Counted from the stretch's first letter, positions 1-13,265 are shown. The stretch is DNA of 64,000 bases from Nymphaea colorata (GCF_008831285.2 NC_045148.1:6825001-6889000), one strand, 5' to 3'. Made by a program: numbers and translations. The notes: generated by a model from the letters alone, not told the origin.

Positions 1-165
1 TGCAGCTTTGTAATTTGCATTTTCTTTATGTGTTTTCCTTGTATTTTCTTTAGTCTGTCCATTTTCAGTTCTTACGTGCTAAAATCATAAAATAGTCTGG
101 AATATGGCAGCTTCATATCAATAACTGATTCTGGTGCTTGCGTTCTGGTTGTTTCTGGGTATGGT

Positions 166-214
<49 letters not shown>

Positions 215-407
215 TATTTTGAATACTAAAATGAATAAAATCTTCAATCATAAATATGTTGTTCTATTTGCTTGAATGAACATTGTATCTCATGAATGCA
301 TGCAAGCTGTCTGATTTGTTGAAACTGATTGGCCTTGTTCCACTTCTGCTTTACGTACTCTTATGCCCCACCCTCTCTCTCCCCTTTATTGCTCTCCCTC
401 GGTATGC

Positions 408-442
<35 letters not shown>

Positions 443-1480
443 TTCTGGTCGCACACCTGCCAGTTTTTCCTTCTCTGTTGTCCCTTTCCTCATTCTATTC
501 CCACCACCTATGGAATCTGTCTATCCTTCTGTTCCCCATTCCTCCTTGTTCGCCCCCTACCGTGACTTTTGAAATCGGTCTGTACCTGCATCATGTGTCA
601 TAGGTTTAGGCCAGATTGACTACTATCTTCTTCCATTAAATTAGCCCTTAAAAAGACAAGTTGCTTGTTTCTCAAATCTCGTGGCGAGGAATGGGTCATC
701 CCTAAATGGGTGTGTTGAAACAACACATGGCAGAAACAACAATAAACAACCAAAAACCTAAGTGACAAGTGTTGGCCATAGTAAGCTTAACCTATGCAAA
801 AAGGCAACCATCACCTCATTCCTTCTGCGACGAGAAATCATGTCACCCTATAACCCTGAACAGTTTGAATCATTTAAGGTCTATACAACTTAAATTATTG
901 ATGCAGTGAAAGAGAGGACTTCTTTTCAATCCCATGACCAACTAGAAGATGAATACAACAAAGGAAGAAAATAAGTAAAAGTAATGGTTTCTCTCACAAA
1001 ATCATTAGCTAGAAAAATATTAATAGGATGGAACAATGTGGTTTTATAGGCCACATTCAACACAAATGGGTTGGTCTTAAATAAAAAATATAGGTCCAAA
1101 TGGGTCTACCGTCTACCAATAATCTAAAGCTCGAATTGGCAACCATGCCCACGAAGGACTGAACCAATGGTTACTCTGTCCTTTCTGAACTCGTGCGAAC
1201 TCTCACCTACACTTTAGCATGTCCTGTTTTCCGATTCGCGTACGAATCCATGTTGGTGCTCTCGTTCAAATGCTCTCGTTGGGGATGAGTCCCTAGATGC
1301 ATGGCAAATCTATATCTACTGGGTTCTTCAGGATCTATTCTCAAGATACTCAAAAAGATTAAAAGTATCAATTAAATTATATAGTTGTCCCTTACTTCGT
1401 TGGTTGCTTAAGGGACACTCCCATTGAATTGGTAGTCTAGGCTTAATTCTAAAGATGTGGGCTAAACCTTAGGCATCATA
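1..1480. other. Non-coding spacer with microsatellites
   Basis: No supported gene. It contains a pure (AC)n tract at about 167-209 and a (CT)n-(GT)n compound tract at about 409-443. The overlapping open frames at 283-603 read through this low-complexity CT/GT DNA, use non-ATG starts and look like no protein family. From about 600 to 1450 I see only ordinary AT-rich sequence. Confidence 0.6.
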
Positions 1481-1488
1481 CGTTCTGT

Positions 1489-4400
1489 CTGTGCTGCATG
1501 GGCACGTCATAGCGTGCGTAGACACGGTCTGACACTGGCACCAACACCGACACGCGTAGACACGGCTTGGACACGCCATTTTCAAACAAGAAAGTGTCAA
1601 AAAAAAAGAAAAAGACACTACTCGTCGTACTAAAAGCATGACAAAATGACAAAGAACACTATTGTAACAGTATTCTTTGTCTTCTTTCAGACGAGCCTCG
1701 TCACTTTCTGATGTATGGAGGTATGCTGCCTTCTTCTTAAGACCATGGCAGCACCTTAAATGCTGCCTATGCTTCTTTCTTTTTCATTTTCTTTTTTAAC
1801 GAAGGGATGTGGTCCTGCTTGCATCATCGAACAACTATCATCCATCAACCATCATCATTATTTTCACTTGCAAAAACAAACAAAAGATCCTTACAGCAGA
1901 AACGTTGATTTAAAAAAAAACACAAGTTGTTTACTTGAGTTTCATGGTTCCATGAGTTCAATGTGGTGTTGACCTACAGCTGCAAATCAAAATTGTCTTC
2001 AATATCCATGTTTTCATATATACTTGGCAGTTCACTGTTGTTCACTATATATATATATATATATACATACATAATATGATATGAAATGATATGCATTCCA
2101 TATATGTTTTATTTATAGGTATTATCAAGCAGCGTAAGCTTCAAGATAGCAGACAAAGTTAAACAAAAAGTAAATAAAAAGGATAATACGACTATTCCAC
2201 TATGATCAAGTTAAGAAAATAGAAAGTGTCTAGGCACTGGTGGAAATTTGAATTTTGACAGCAAGTACTGCCACAAAAGATTTAAAGACTTATATTATAG
2301 AGTGAAAGCACATTTGCTACACATCACTGGATGTAGTGTTTGCATTGTCCAGCTATAGATGATGAAGTGAAGATCGTCCTCAAGAACTTGCGTGATGAAG
2401 TTAATGCAAGGAAAACTTTAAATGCATGTAGAACCACTTCAATTTCATATCCATGTATAGATAATGAAGAAGTAAAATGTTGCTTCCTTGAAAAGAAGAA
2501 GTCAAAAAATGCAATAACCAAGGCATTCAACATATCTACAAAGAATCAATTGGATCAGATGATTGCAAGGATATTCTATGCATTGAAACTCTCTTTTAAT
2601 TTGACGTCTTCATATTTTCAAGATGTTATTCTGTATTTATGTAATAATGCTCAATCCTTGAAGGGATACAAGCCATCTTCTTATGAGAAATTGAGAACTA
2701 CACTTCTTTTACAAAAACTATAAAGCTCCCTTGATCAGCAAAAGGAGTGAGCATTGCTTTAGATGGATGGACAGATGTGTTGAGAAGACCACTCATAAAT
2801 TTTAGAGTAGCTTCTCAAGTGGGACCTTTATTTTTAAAATCAGTAGATGCATATGGAAAGTTAAAGGCATCACATATTTGGCAAAGTTACTTGTGGAGGT
2901 AATTAGAGAAGTTGGTTCGGAAAATGTGGTTCAAATTATTACTGCAGATTGTCAATCTACTGGTTTAACTGTGGAGGTTATACGTTCAAATATATTCTGG
3001 ACACCATATGTGGTTCACACCTTAATGTTAAAGAACTTACATGCGCCAACCAATACTACAGAAAATAGAAGATATGAAGCATGCAAGTGGATAACAGACA
3101 TTGATAGGTATGTTAAAAACATTAGAAATTTCATTGTTAATCACTAGATGACACACAATATTTTTCATAAGCATTCTTGTTTGCGAATGATCGATGTTGT
3201 TGAGACACAATTTGCTTATACTATCATCTTAGCCAATAAAATAAATAAGTTAAACGTTGACCATTGCAAATGGTTGTGTCTGAAAAATGCTCTACACATA
3301 AAGATGCATTTAATAATGAAAAAACAATACATATTAAAGAATGCATTTTTAGTGACAAACTTGATTATCTTTTGAAGTTCACTAAGCCCATAATATCAAT
3401 GTTGAGAGCAGTTGACACTGATGCACCAATGTTGCATAAAGTTTATGAAATGTGAAATTCCATGATAGAGAAGGTCCAAAGTATCATTTTTGAGCATGAG
3501 AAAAAGAATGTATTTGTAGAAAAGTCAGACTTTTTTGATGTGGTATTTGAGGTGTTGTAAGATAGATGGAACAAAATCATCACTTCTCTTCATTGTATGG
3601 CTCATAGTTTAATCCTCATTGTTATGGTGCAGAGTGACTTAATGAGAATCTTTAAGCACAAATAGAGGGCCTCCACATGTGGATAGAGAAATAAGTATGC
3701 AAATGGATAAATGCTTTGAAAAAATATATGAAAATCTTATTGAAAGACAAACAGTAAGAAATGAATATGGTATATTTTTTTTTTTGCTGAAGTTGGTGAT
3801 TTTGGGAAATGAGAAATGCAAGCAGATAGGTATACTATAGATCCTATTGCATGGTGGGAAAACGATGGAAGTAGCACTCTTCTACTACAGAAGCTTGCTT
3901 TCGGTTTCTTGCCCAACCAGCATCATCTTCATGTTGTGAGAGGAACTCAAGCATATTTTTACACATACACACTATCAAAAGAAACAAGATGACATCTACG
4001 AGGGTAGAAGACTTAGTGCACGTGCATTTTAATCTTAGGTTAGTTTCAAGAAAGCAACCTGAATACAAATGTGGACCATCTATGTATTGGGATGCACTTG
4101 GAGATGGGCTAACAATTGATGGAGTGACATGCTTGGAAGAAGCAAGCACGACTTGGATTCATTAGTTTTTGAAGATGATATAAATGAAGATTGAATGAAG
4201 AACGAAGATTGACGACTGATATTAGATATCTAATATCTTCATTTATCTTTTGTACTTGTTTTTTTTTTTTTTAAAGTGTTAACTTTGTTCTGGAAGACAA
4301 ACATTGTTGCTCACTTGCTTGCTTCTTGTTTAGACAAAAGGATGAAAGCTGTACTTGATGATTTTTTTTGTGTAATTTTGTAACTCTTCAAGAATCATAT

Positions 4401-4592
4401 ATGCACTTTATATGTTTCCAATTAGCATTATTCATTTTTTTGCAGAATTTGTTATTTTTTTCATTGTAAGAGTGTGTCAGCATATATATATATATGGCAT
4501 GTCCAAGTGTCTAGTTTTTGGAACTCGCTCTATCCGACACTCGTACCCATATCCAAAACCAACACCCCTGCCCATGTCCATCCAGCATAGCG
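1489..4592 (+). mobile_element. Degenerate hAT-superfamily DNA transposon
   Basis: A broken hAT transposase (2230-4190) lies between imperfect inverted ends. The left end (about 1489-1515) reads TGTGCTGCATGGGCAC. The right end (about 4565-4592), read on the minus strand, starts CTATGCTGGATGG and continues to GGGCAGG. Both ends are followed inward by GACAC-rich subterminal DNA and a shared motif, GGACACGCC on the left and GGACATGCC on the right. I could not find an 8-bp target duplication, so the outer limits are approximate. The element is dead: its transposase has many stops and frame changes. Confidence 0.65.
2230..4190 (+). pseudogene. hAT transposase pseudogene (BED finger, DUF659, hAT dimerisation)
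   Basis: Three hallmarks of plant hAT transposases appear in order but in different, stop-interrupted frames. At about 2230-2340 is a BED zinc finger remnant (KYCHKRFKDLYYRVKAHLL, with Cys and His ligands). At about 2745-2815 is a DUF659 start (SIALDGWTDVLRRPLINF). At about 3840-4030 is the C-terminal dimerisation region, beginning WWENDGSSTLLLQKLAFGFL and continuing to SSCCERNSS. The longest intact piece, 2340-2723, is the linker between finger and DUF659. In an active element these parts bind the terminal repeats and carry out cut-and-paste transposition. Here stops at many points and frameshifts exclude function. Family assignment rests on motif order and spelling, not on a database search. 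Confidence 0.85.
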
Positions 4593-4599
4593 TAAATTT

Positions 4600-7560
4600 A
4601 ACATTTAAAACACAGAGTTAGGAAAAAGGACTAAGTGCACTTGGATGTCTACACAAAATTACTGTTTTGCCCTTCATGACCATTCCAATTGTTAGTATAA
4701 CTGTGTGATATGAACTATACCACATTGTGAATCATTCAAAGTTCTCCCATATTCCAAATTTCACAGTAAATTCCAAAAAAATTGGCTGAAATTTCCATTT
4801 GTATAAATGGACTTGGTCATTTTTTTGGAAATAAACACTACTGGAGTTGGAAAATGATAACTTAAGTTATGGGAGTCTTGTGTTGAGCTGAGCTGAGGGA
4901 ACTCAGATTGGAGTTGCCCAATTACGATGAGCTAATGAACAAAGTAATTCTGATGGGAATTGAGCAAGACATCAGCTCAGAAGAACACTTCAAGTGTCAC
5001 TAGTGGAATGACTAAACCTAGTGAATGAGGAGTGATGAATTGAGCAGATCAAGAAGCATAATGGTAACATCAGTTTGGACCTAACTATGCTAAATTGAGG
5101 GAAAACTAAAATTAGGGCTTCACTAAGCTTTTTGAGCTTACCTTGATGACGGGCTTTATTGAATTGATCAAGTTCTGGGGCGTTGAACTTCCTAAGCCCC
5201 TAGGACAAGTTCCTTGAGCTGAAGTAAGTTAGATGTAAGCTCAATTAGGAAATTAATTATGCAACACTAAGCCATAACTGAATCATTTCCTCAGAAATTA
5301 TAGCATTTTAGCTCCATTTTGAGATTTTGACTGATCTAAGCTAAAGTGAACTGGCCAAGAAAGGTTGCACCCTATGACCTATTAAAGTTATATTAATTTA
5401 GCTAAGAAAGACCTATCCTGAACTTGGTTTAAAGTGAAACTGCACAATTGGGGCTTAAACTTGTGCTTGCTCTGTAAAAAAATGGAGTTGTTTTGGTTCA
5501 ATTAAACTGATTCATATACGAGCAAATTAGGGTTTTTGTTACTAATAGTTGGGATTTGTCTAGAAAATACATAATTGTAAAGAAATCAGGTTTAGCAAGA
5601 CGGTTTCCAGGATTTTCTTATGGTTTCACTAGTAAATAAGGGTAAAATGGTAAAAATGGAGAATTGGTGGTCTAGGCTTTAAGTATCTCTAGACCTAAAC
5701 TAAATAGCATGAAGATACTTTTGGCCAAAAGAGGCATCTCAAGTTGAAAAAACATTTGGAAAAAATTGGGAAAATTATTAAAAAATTATTCAAAAACCGT
5801 TTGAAGACAATGAAGGGGTGGATGAGAACCTGGGCATAAGGTGGAAAATTCGGAATATTAGCAGGAGCTAACTGATATGACATCCATACAGATACATAAC
5901 AATGTTGGATGTATGTTGTATGTAGGCGAGGATAATTATATGTTTGTATGTGCTAGATGTTAGTAGATGGCTAAAAATTAACAATGTGTCACTAAAAGTA
6001 TCATCATACGTTGTTAAAAAAAAAGCGGAAAATCCTTACAGCATCATAATACCATTGATGATGCTCGTGGTTGTTTTAAGTGATGGATTACTCATGGCAG
6101 CATAAAACTCTCATGTAGGTGGTATTTCCATGGGAGCCAAGTCCAAGGACATAGGCATCCATTAGTTCCAGCGGTACATGCTTCTTCTTGATGTAGATAG
6201 GAAACACAATAAACAGATAAATTATCATATTTGTTAAGCTAATCTTATGAACTCACACTGCTACATGCTTAAATATTTTCAAGATCAAGACATTAGACAA
6301 TAGAAATATCAATCCATAGTAACAAGACAAAAACAATATAGTTAATGCTTACTTTAATGGTTTGAACACAGTTTTTCCTGATGGAATAATCAATATGATA
6401 AGCTCGTCTGCCTTTCAGTAAGAATAAAATTGAATCACATGCTTCAACTCTTCACCTGCTCACCATTTACAAAGAAATAAGCTTTGTTTTAGCCAAATGC
6501 TGATTTTCTTATGTACCTCCTGCTGGCGAATCCAGTTAGCTAGAAACCTACGATTGTCTATACAGTTGAGAAATAGAGTTGAGAAGTGGTGGAGTAAAAA
6601 AATTTTAGCTAAGGGTTACTTATTTATCTTGCAATGGGTTGGATGCATGTTGGGCTACATTGCAGCGGCCTAGGTCTGGTGTGGACACCGCATATGACTA
6701 AGCCTGAGTCCAGCATTATCATAATAAAACTTTTGCAAGGGTTTATTCAGGCTGGGTGGGCAGTCAGCCCACCCCAGCCGCAAGGGAGCTCTGCTACTGG
6801 AGTTAAACCTCGGTCGTTCCCAATACCCGAGAGCTTCATAGTTCAGAAAAAGATTTTTGGGTTCATAATTCTAGTCGACCTCTGAGTGGATTCAGAGGAG
6901 TGCGTGGAGGAGCAATGCAAGCTTGAGATGAAGCCAAAGAGAACCTGTCTGCGAGAAGCTTTTCGGTTTCTGCCATTTTTCATTTAATTTTGTCTTTTTT
7001 GTCTTTTAAAGGTAAAGATGCGCAACTTAGTAATATATCGACTCATTTTAATGTTTCCTATTAAGCAACTAAAGTAAATTTGATTTGATTCCAGGTGAGA
7101 AAGGGGAATGCAAGCCAATGTCCTGAAGTAGCGGAGCCAAAAGTTTCTGTCTAAGGCCTAAGGGACAGGGTTACTTATTTCAATCTTTTAAGGGGCATTC
7201 AGATTAAAAACTAAAGAAGTCTGTATGTGTAAATGAAGCAAATTTTGTGGGCCGGCATGAACAATATTTGTACACAGCAGCCACAGCACAGTATAGTTCG
7301 GCCCTTGGCCGGAAGGCCCCAATTCTCCTCGCCTCCCAGTCATCCACATCCATTTGATTAGAATCGGTTGATTTTGGCAAACATTGCTGCCATTAACAAC
7401 TTAAGCCATGCCATGAACAAATTTGGCGGACAAGGTCAATGTTGCAGGCTTGCGGAGCACCGGCAGAAGTTTACTGATCTTATTGACGATGGTTATTCGC
7501 ATTACAAAAAACCAAGTCGACACCATGCCAAATAGAAAAGGTCGGTTGTACTAGCACAGC
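4600..7560. other. Non-coding spacer
   Basis: No supported gene on either strand. Open frames such as 5695-5883 and 6634-6885 are short, lack family resemblance and do not join into splice models. At about 7124 a 'GTAGCGGAGCCA' motif resembles the CAGGGGCGGAGCC ends of the hAT-like element family noted elsewhere, but a matching right end is not clear. Confidence 0.5.
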
Positions 7561-7563
7561 ACG

Positions 7564-7569
7564 TTTATT
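7564..7569 (-). terminator. Poly(A) signal AATAAA of BAHD gene 1
   Basis: AATAAA on the minus strand about 75 bases after the stop codon of the first BAHD gene. Position and spacing fit a plant near-upstream polyadenylation element. Confidence 0.45.
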
Positions 7570-7641
7570 TTGAGAAGGCGTGCCTTTCCGGTCTACATGG
7601 AGCAACGATCGGAGGGCTTAACTAAGCATTAGTTCTGCTTT

Positions 7642-9864
7642 TCAATCTATAGAGTGAGCAATCTTCAAGAAAGCAGCTGCATTCTCCGGCAAGAGCGACA
7701 CGATCACGTCGATCCCGTTGCTCCATCTCTCTGCCTTGTTCCCTTTCTCTTTTGCCGGCGGTCCAGGCATGAATATGACGATGCCTTCCACCGGAATCCA
7801 TGAGGGCAACATTGCATAAGGCGCACCTCCTCCCATGTCTATCTCTGTGAATTGGAAGCCCAGCCAACTGTCGACCTCCAAGTCTGGGGCCAAGCTATTG
7901 CCATCTGCACCAACCGATGGATACAATTCCTTGTCTTTGTTCAGCTCTCCGAAGTCGATGTAGGACTGGAAGTAGTCGCGTCCGGTCTTGCCGACCGCCT
8001 CTCTCACTAACTTTGCACCATATTCTAGATCTTCCTGTTAATTTAAAGTTACCGAAACATCAAAGTTCTGGTCGATAAGAGAGAAACGATTTGCTGAAAT
8101 TAATGGAGGCCTTGCTGTGCTTGTTTAACTTGGGCACACAGTGGCCTTCCCCCAATAAAGTAACGATGTGGGGTGAATTAAAAGACTGCCTTCCCCTGTA
8201 TATCAAAATACAGGACAGTGGTGGGTACTAGTTCCCCCTGATTAGGCTGGTTCTTGTCACAGCAAGAACATGGCCGGTTCATTCACAAAGGGACTTGGTT
8301 CAAATCTTAAGATGGCTGTCTTAAAATGCTCTTTTCCTATACTGAAATATGTCCCAAAGCAAGTTTGAAGGTGTTGGCATAGATGGTGGAATGAACCACC
8401 CATCCTCAAAAAAGAAGAAACAAAACTTAGTGAAGTTCTCATTTCAAATTATGACAGCATCAATTCTTTTTGCTGTAAAAAGGAGTAACTGATATATAAA
8501 TGAAAGCATAAAAGGGGAAAGCAGGAAGCATAAAAGGGGAAAGCAGTTCTGACCCTTGAGTCATAAGTGTAGTCATAAGTGTAGAGGGGGAAGGGGAGAG
8601 GGTTTCCGCCTGACTAGGCAGTAGAATGTCATCGAAAATCGATAACTTTTTTTTCGGTGAACAAGAAGTATTAATTCCACCGTTCCAAAAAGGCTCAAAA
8701 GCCCCCCATTCTCCCTGCTTTTGGGGTTCTGAGCTGCGTCGATGTCAGCAATAGCAACGCTGCACCCTTCAGCTTAGATACCGTACCCTACCGCCTTAAA
8801 ACACAGGAACATATCGCCCACGAGAATCGAACTAGAGACATGCCTTAGTTCAGACCCCTAACTCAAAGATAAGTTAGTGGAGCTCTCAATAAGTGAAGTT
8901 AGTAACTTAGTTTACCATACGCATGTACTACACTCTAATTACCACCAACTAACCAAATCGATTTTCTTACCTGCAGCAGCTCCTTCACTGTGGAAGCCGG
9001 AAATGCCAAGAGGGACAGATTCCCGAAGTACTCTGGAGGAATCCCCAGTCTCGGCCTCCCGTTCACTGAGAACACTGCGTGCGAGACAACCTCCCCATCA
9101 AGGCCCCATGCTATGCACACTTTCTTCCACAGGTGAGACAGCAGGCACTCGAAGGTGCTGTGCCTGAACCCCGTTCTCTCCTTGAGCTTGTGGATGAAAT
9201 CGTGTGTGTAATGCACACGCACATTCTCCATGGGACCTTCAAGAAACGTCGGCTTATCCCTCTGCAACGTGCTAAACTCGATCTCTTCATGAGGGAACTG
9301 AGGAGTCGGAGGGTCCCTGGGTTTCAGAAGAGATTGGTCGAGAATGGGGAGAGGCTTAACCTCACGGCCGGTGACAAATTGGGACCAGGTGGTGTAGAAG
9401 CTGCTCATGGCCTGTCCATCGGCGATTATGTGGTTGGTGCACAGCCCGAGGATGAAGGCACCACAAGAAAACCTATTAAGCTGGACCAGGAAAAGTGGGT
9501 TGGTCTCTTCTGTGTAGGGATGGAGGGGGAGGAGATCAGGGCCGCCCTTAAGGGGCAGATAGTCGTCAAGGTTTCCTTCTACTTCAGTCTCAGTAACAGG
9601 AACGCCGGAATCGCCATCGACGATTACAGAAAGAGATTCGAACGATAGTTTTCCGGCCAGTATTGGGTAGTGGACGAGAGCCTTTGCCAAGGCAAGCTTG
9701 ATTTGGACGTTGCTGGCCGTGGGGGTGTTGTAGACGATGAGTGCTGAAATGTGCAGGTCTGCTGTAGACCTGTCGAAGATGTTGAGTGGTACTTCTAATT
9801 GGACTGGCGTCTCCGGCTTGATCAATGAGCTCGCGAGATGTTTCACTTCCATGGTTGCAGCCAT
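7642..9864 (-). CDS. BAHD acyltransferase, hydroxycinnamoyl-amine transferase type (gene 1)
   Basis: Two exons: 9864-8971 (298 codons) and 8034-7642 (130 codons plus TGA), giving 428 aa. The donor GTAAG follows KELLQ and the acceptor is AACAG. BAHD enzymes move an acyl group from a CoA thioester to an alcohol or amine in the cytosol. The catalytic HxxxD is H145-I-I-A-D149. The structural motif usually written DFGWG is D364-M-G-G-G here. NGRPRL and YFGN, conserved around the CoA site, are present. The N-terminus (MEVKHLASSLIKP) and the LPVEG-like stretch before the C-terminus resemble the group containing tryptamine, putrescine and agmatine hydroxycinnamoyltransferases; the acceptor cannot be read from sequence. 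Met1 and Met5 are both possible starts, and Met5 aligns with the start of gene 2. A TATA box lies about 50 bases upstream. The 936-bp intron carries a SINE. Confidence 0.9.
8640..8885 (-). mobile_element. tRNA-derived SINE copy in BAHD gene 1 intron
   Basis: Read on the minus strand, this has a tRNA-like head with a B-box-like AGTTCGATTC and then a body that recurs at 47740-47915. The shared core reads TGCTGACATCGACGCAGC here and CGCTGACGTCGATGCAAC there. The A-box region is poorly kept in this copy. The tail ends in an A-rich run on the minus strand, seen as eight Ts on the plus strand near 8648. It lies wholly inside the intron and in the same direction as the gene. Confidence 0.5.
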
Positions 9865-9910
9865 GATTGTTGGTACAGAAGCTCGTGAAGTCGGTTTTGC
9901 CTTGCGGGCA

Positions 9911-9918
9911 CTTATATA
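9911..9918 (-). promoter_or_regulatory. TATA box of BAHD gene 1
   Basis: TATATAAG on the minus strand, 47 to 54 bases before the ATG at 9864. It predicts a short 5' leader. It is the only good TATA motif close to the start. Confidence 0.5.
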
Positions 9919-9924
9919 AGGTGC

Positions 9925-11220
9925 TGACTACGTGTCCTTTCTAAGCAAAATGCAAAATGTACTAAATTTTCGTTACTCAATTTAATTATAACTAAAAAGA
10001 TTTTTTATTAATAAAAAAAGGAAATTTTCAAGAAAAACTTTTCATTAATTAATTAATTAATACCTTTGATTAATAAAAAGGAAAGAAGGAAACCAGAAGC
10101 AAACGTATTGGACATCTTAGATTCTTTGGAGAATTTATTGGCGACGTGACGTTCCAGTTAGATCCAAAATCACTACTAAGCCGAGACTATTGGACCAGTC
10201 AGTCTACCAACCGCATGGAACGAATTTCATCCACTCATTTTGTTTTTATAAGCGGACTTGTCAACGTTTATTTAATACTCTCATTCCAAACTATACGAAT
10301 CAACCTTGTTTGTTTGAGATCTAACGTCGATTTCTAGGGAGAGCTGCAATGTATTGGCTTCAAACATTTCGTTCGGATTTTCATAATCTTTTGATTTTTA
10401 CACGTGAAATTTAAAAAAAAAAATCAACTGGTATGATTGCATGCAAATGCAAGAGCCGAAGTCAGGATTTTGGGATCCAACAATCATGCGTCTACATAAT
10501 AAAATTTTTCAAATTTTCAATACGCGCCGCCCCCTATTTTTTTTAAAATTTAATGGGGTGTAAATAATGTTTTTCAAAAATTTAATGCGTCAATATAATT
10601 AATGACTAAAATGCCTTTTTTTCATATTGAAAAAGAAAACTTTTTTAAAGATAAAAATAAAAAATTGAAAAAAGTAAAAAGATTTCAAAAAACGTTTAAA
10701 AAAATTATAAAAATACTCATTGCTCCTTTACGGTGTACCATGCGGTGCACAACTTTTTCTACGTATGGGCAAGTAATTAACCATGCAGACCTTCAAAAAA
10801 ATACTTATTTTTATATTAACACTTAGAACAATATTTTTCATTTAAACGGTGATGCCCCTTGAAAATCTAAAATTCATTATTCTGGTCATTCATCTAAAAA
10901 TTTCTCACTCTACCTCGGCGAGGAACGACCCAGTAGTAAAAATAACCATGTCAAAAGGAGTGGGAAAAACAAAAAGAGAACTGAAATGGACACATTTGTC
11001 GATTTATCAAGATGAGTGGGCTACCACATGGGCTATTTCATTATTTCTAACAAGTTGTTTTTCTTGACCAGTTAAAGTGATTGATTGATGTGGACAAGTA
11101 ACTTTTCCCAAAGTCACAAAACCATTTAAATGGCTTCATATTCACGGGAACAACAACAATGTAATATGTGATATTCCTTGTGAAAGCAAAGCTATTTCAT
11201 GGTCAATTTTAGCTAAGTGA
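9925..11220. other. AT-rich spacer upstream of BAHD gene 1
   Basis: No supported gene. The segment 10480-10790 resembles 19865-20055: both contain TTAATGACTAAA, an A-rich middle, then a CTTTAC..GTACC.TGCGG end. This marks a small interspersed element family. The remainder is A/T-rich sequence without structure I can name. Confidence 0.45.
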
Positions 11221-11225
11221 GTTCG

Positions 11226-11560
11226 GAGTGGGTGGACTCGGGCTCGGCTCTAGTCACATATTGCTCGAGTTTTATGAGGTGGAACTTGAGCTTGACTCAA
11301 TAAGCCTGAGCTTGGCTTGTAAACCAAGTGCGAGCTTGAGCCCGAACTCAAGCATATATATATATATTTATATCGTTTCTTTAAGTGAAAATGAAAAGTT
11401 ACCAACCTGCCCTCAAAGATTAACAAACAAGAAAACATGACTAGAGTTGAGCTCTTGTAATTCAAACTCAACTTAAGAACTCCAGTTTTAACTCAAACTT
11501 GATCTCTCAAGTCCAGAAGTCCAATCGGAGTTGTTTGAACTCATTGTACATCCATCGATT
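11226..11560. repeat. Interspersed repeat rich in (T)CGAGCTTGA
   Basis: Dense repetition of GCTCGAG, GAGCTTGAG and related words. The same family recurs at 21318-21720, 60230-60615, 62735-62930 and 63200-63290. Open frames through it on both strands follow from the repeat and are not genes. Confidence 0.6.
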
Positions 11561-11639
11561 TGGACTCAATGCGGCTACTTGCATGTCTTACATAAACATT
11601 AAAATATTAATGTCAAGCATTGATTAAGTTTGTTAAAAT

Positions 11640-11990
11640 GTAATCACCAATGTAGCTAAAGCTGGAGTTAAATTAAATTTTTTAAATTTTTCATTAAAAG
11701 TTACTAAATTAAAATTTTTAAGTTTTGACTAACACCAAAATATTATTTTTTTTTTAAAATTTAGATATAAAACAAGCAAAATATTTTTAAAATTTTATAT
11801 GTAAGTTTTTTTTTTGAAAGTAGGATCAAGGTAGGTGCTCCCGAAGCATCCCCTTAGCTGGCCTCAGCCAAGGTGTGGGGCTCCAATTTGGACATGAAGC
11901 AGGCAGCCAGTACCTGTCACATCCTGCAGCGTCCCCTCCACAAAGCATGCAAGGCCAATTTTGAGGGTCAGCGTCAAAGGCGGCTTCTCT
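11640..11990. repeat. Unclassified interspersed repeat
   Basis: The AT-rich part (TAAATTAAAATTTTTAAGTTTTGACTA) closely resembles 18660-18700, which belongs to an inserted element. It is followed by a GC-richer part (11825-11990, GCTCCCGAAGCATCCCC) that lies next to a T-run. Class not determined. Confidence 0.35.
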
Positions 11991-12029
11991 GAAAGGTTGG
12001 GTGTCGTTGTTAGAATGTCCCTCACCAAA

Positions 12030-12416
12030 CACATAGGGTACGAGCATACGGGTACGGATACAACAATTTTTAATTTTTTAAGATAGACGGATACGGTTAA
12101 TTTTATATTATCAAATGATAAAATGAAAAAAAAAACATTAAACTAAAACTAATAGTTTATCACAAAAAACATTAAACTATCTACCATCTTTGCCCATGAT
12201 CTGCTACAGCTGCATAAACCCTAAAGGCACATACCTCGTCGGGTGAAAGGGAGAAAGAAAGGTCGATAAAAAAGAAATCGGGTTTTCTTTAACGAGTTCG
12301 GATCGAATTTGACCATAACCCGATCCAAACGTATCTAAGAAATATCGATATCGGGATTCAGGTATCAGAGTATAGATACGGATACATGGCCAAACCCAAG
12401 TACCCATGTGACATAG
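12030..12416. mobile_element. MITE-like element related to the 36.6-kb element
   Basis: The left end ACATAGGGTACG, then ACGGGTACGGATAC, and the right end, minus strand CTATGTCACATGGGTAC, match the ends of the better-bounded element at 36635-37636 (TATGTCACATAGGTACGG). There is no coding capacity. A clean target duplication was not seen. Confidence 0.5.
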
Positions 12417-12419
12417 ATT

Positions 12420-13185
12420 AAAATAATGATCTTGAGAATGGACCTTTGGTGTGACCCAAAATCCGTAGTGTGATGATGGCAGGTCCACATCAGTTTCATG
12501 AATTTCAAATCGGAAGCTATTAAATGCCTCTTCAGCATTTGAAAGGACAGGGGATTTCAGATCTATGGTACCATGCACAACATGTGGATCAGAGCCAGAG
12601 ATCTGATAATTGGAAGGAGAGTTGGATTTCAGATCTATGGATCAGACATCCTCATATCACTAATCTCAAATAACCTCAGATCTAAAATCCAAGTAAAAAA
12701 ACCATGTTATCTGTGATTTCGTTCACCACTAAGAAGAGGAATCTTGGTTTTCTTGCTTTGAAATTGAGGTTTTGAATGGACTTATCGTTGGCATTGCTAT
12801 TGTAGCCAAAAAATTGAGATGAAGGCACAAATATAAAACTTTGGGCACTTACGTATATAATTAAATACATCAAGTTGTGACAAGCAATATTAGCAAGCTT
12901 TTGGTGCCCATATTTAAGTGGTTTCCCCATTCTGAATCTGTTTCGTGAAGTCCCCGATCTCGCAAACGAAGTAAAATATGACGCTAAAGATTGAACTAAT
13001 TTTCCCAAATGCCGTTGCTGTGCCACCATGGATATCTCCGCATGTCATGTTCTCATAGGAAAACCTTTACTTCTTTTGTAGGTAAGATCACATTGATGTC
13101 TTCCAAGTCCTTCCTTGTTAGGTTATCACATATATAACTATAAGTAAAATGTCCAGTAAAATGAGACTTCCAACCACACTCACTC
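12420..13185. other. Non-coding spacer
   Basis: No supported gene. The open frame at 12682-13029 (minus) has no recognisable domain and no coding-like partner exon. I see nothing else. Confidence 0.4.
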
Positions 13186-13189
13186 GCAC

Positions 13190-13201
13190 TCTCTCTCTCT
13201 C

Positions 13202-13264
<63 letters not shown>
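13190..13264. repeat. (CT)n then long (TA)n microsatellite
   Basis: A short CT tract is followed by about 55 bases of uninterrupted TA. A frame through it encodes only alternating Tyr-Ile and is not a gene. Confidence 0.95.

Positions 13265-13265
<1 letters not shown>

Noticed and set aside
283-603. Three overlapping frames in CT/GT-rich DNA
   Set aside because: Microsatellite translation with no family resemblance and non-ATG starts in part.
9079-9648. 189-aa open frame on the plus strand
   Set aside because: It is antisense to exon 1 of BAHD gene 1, which has clear family motifs; the antisense frame has none.
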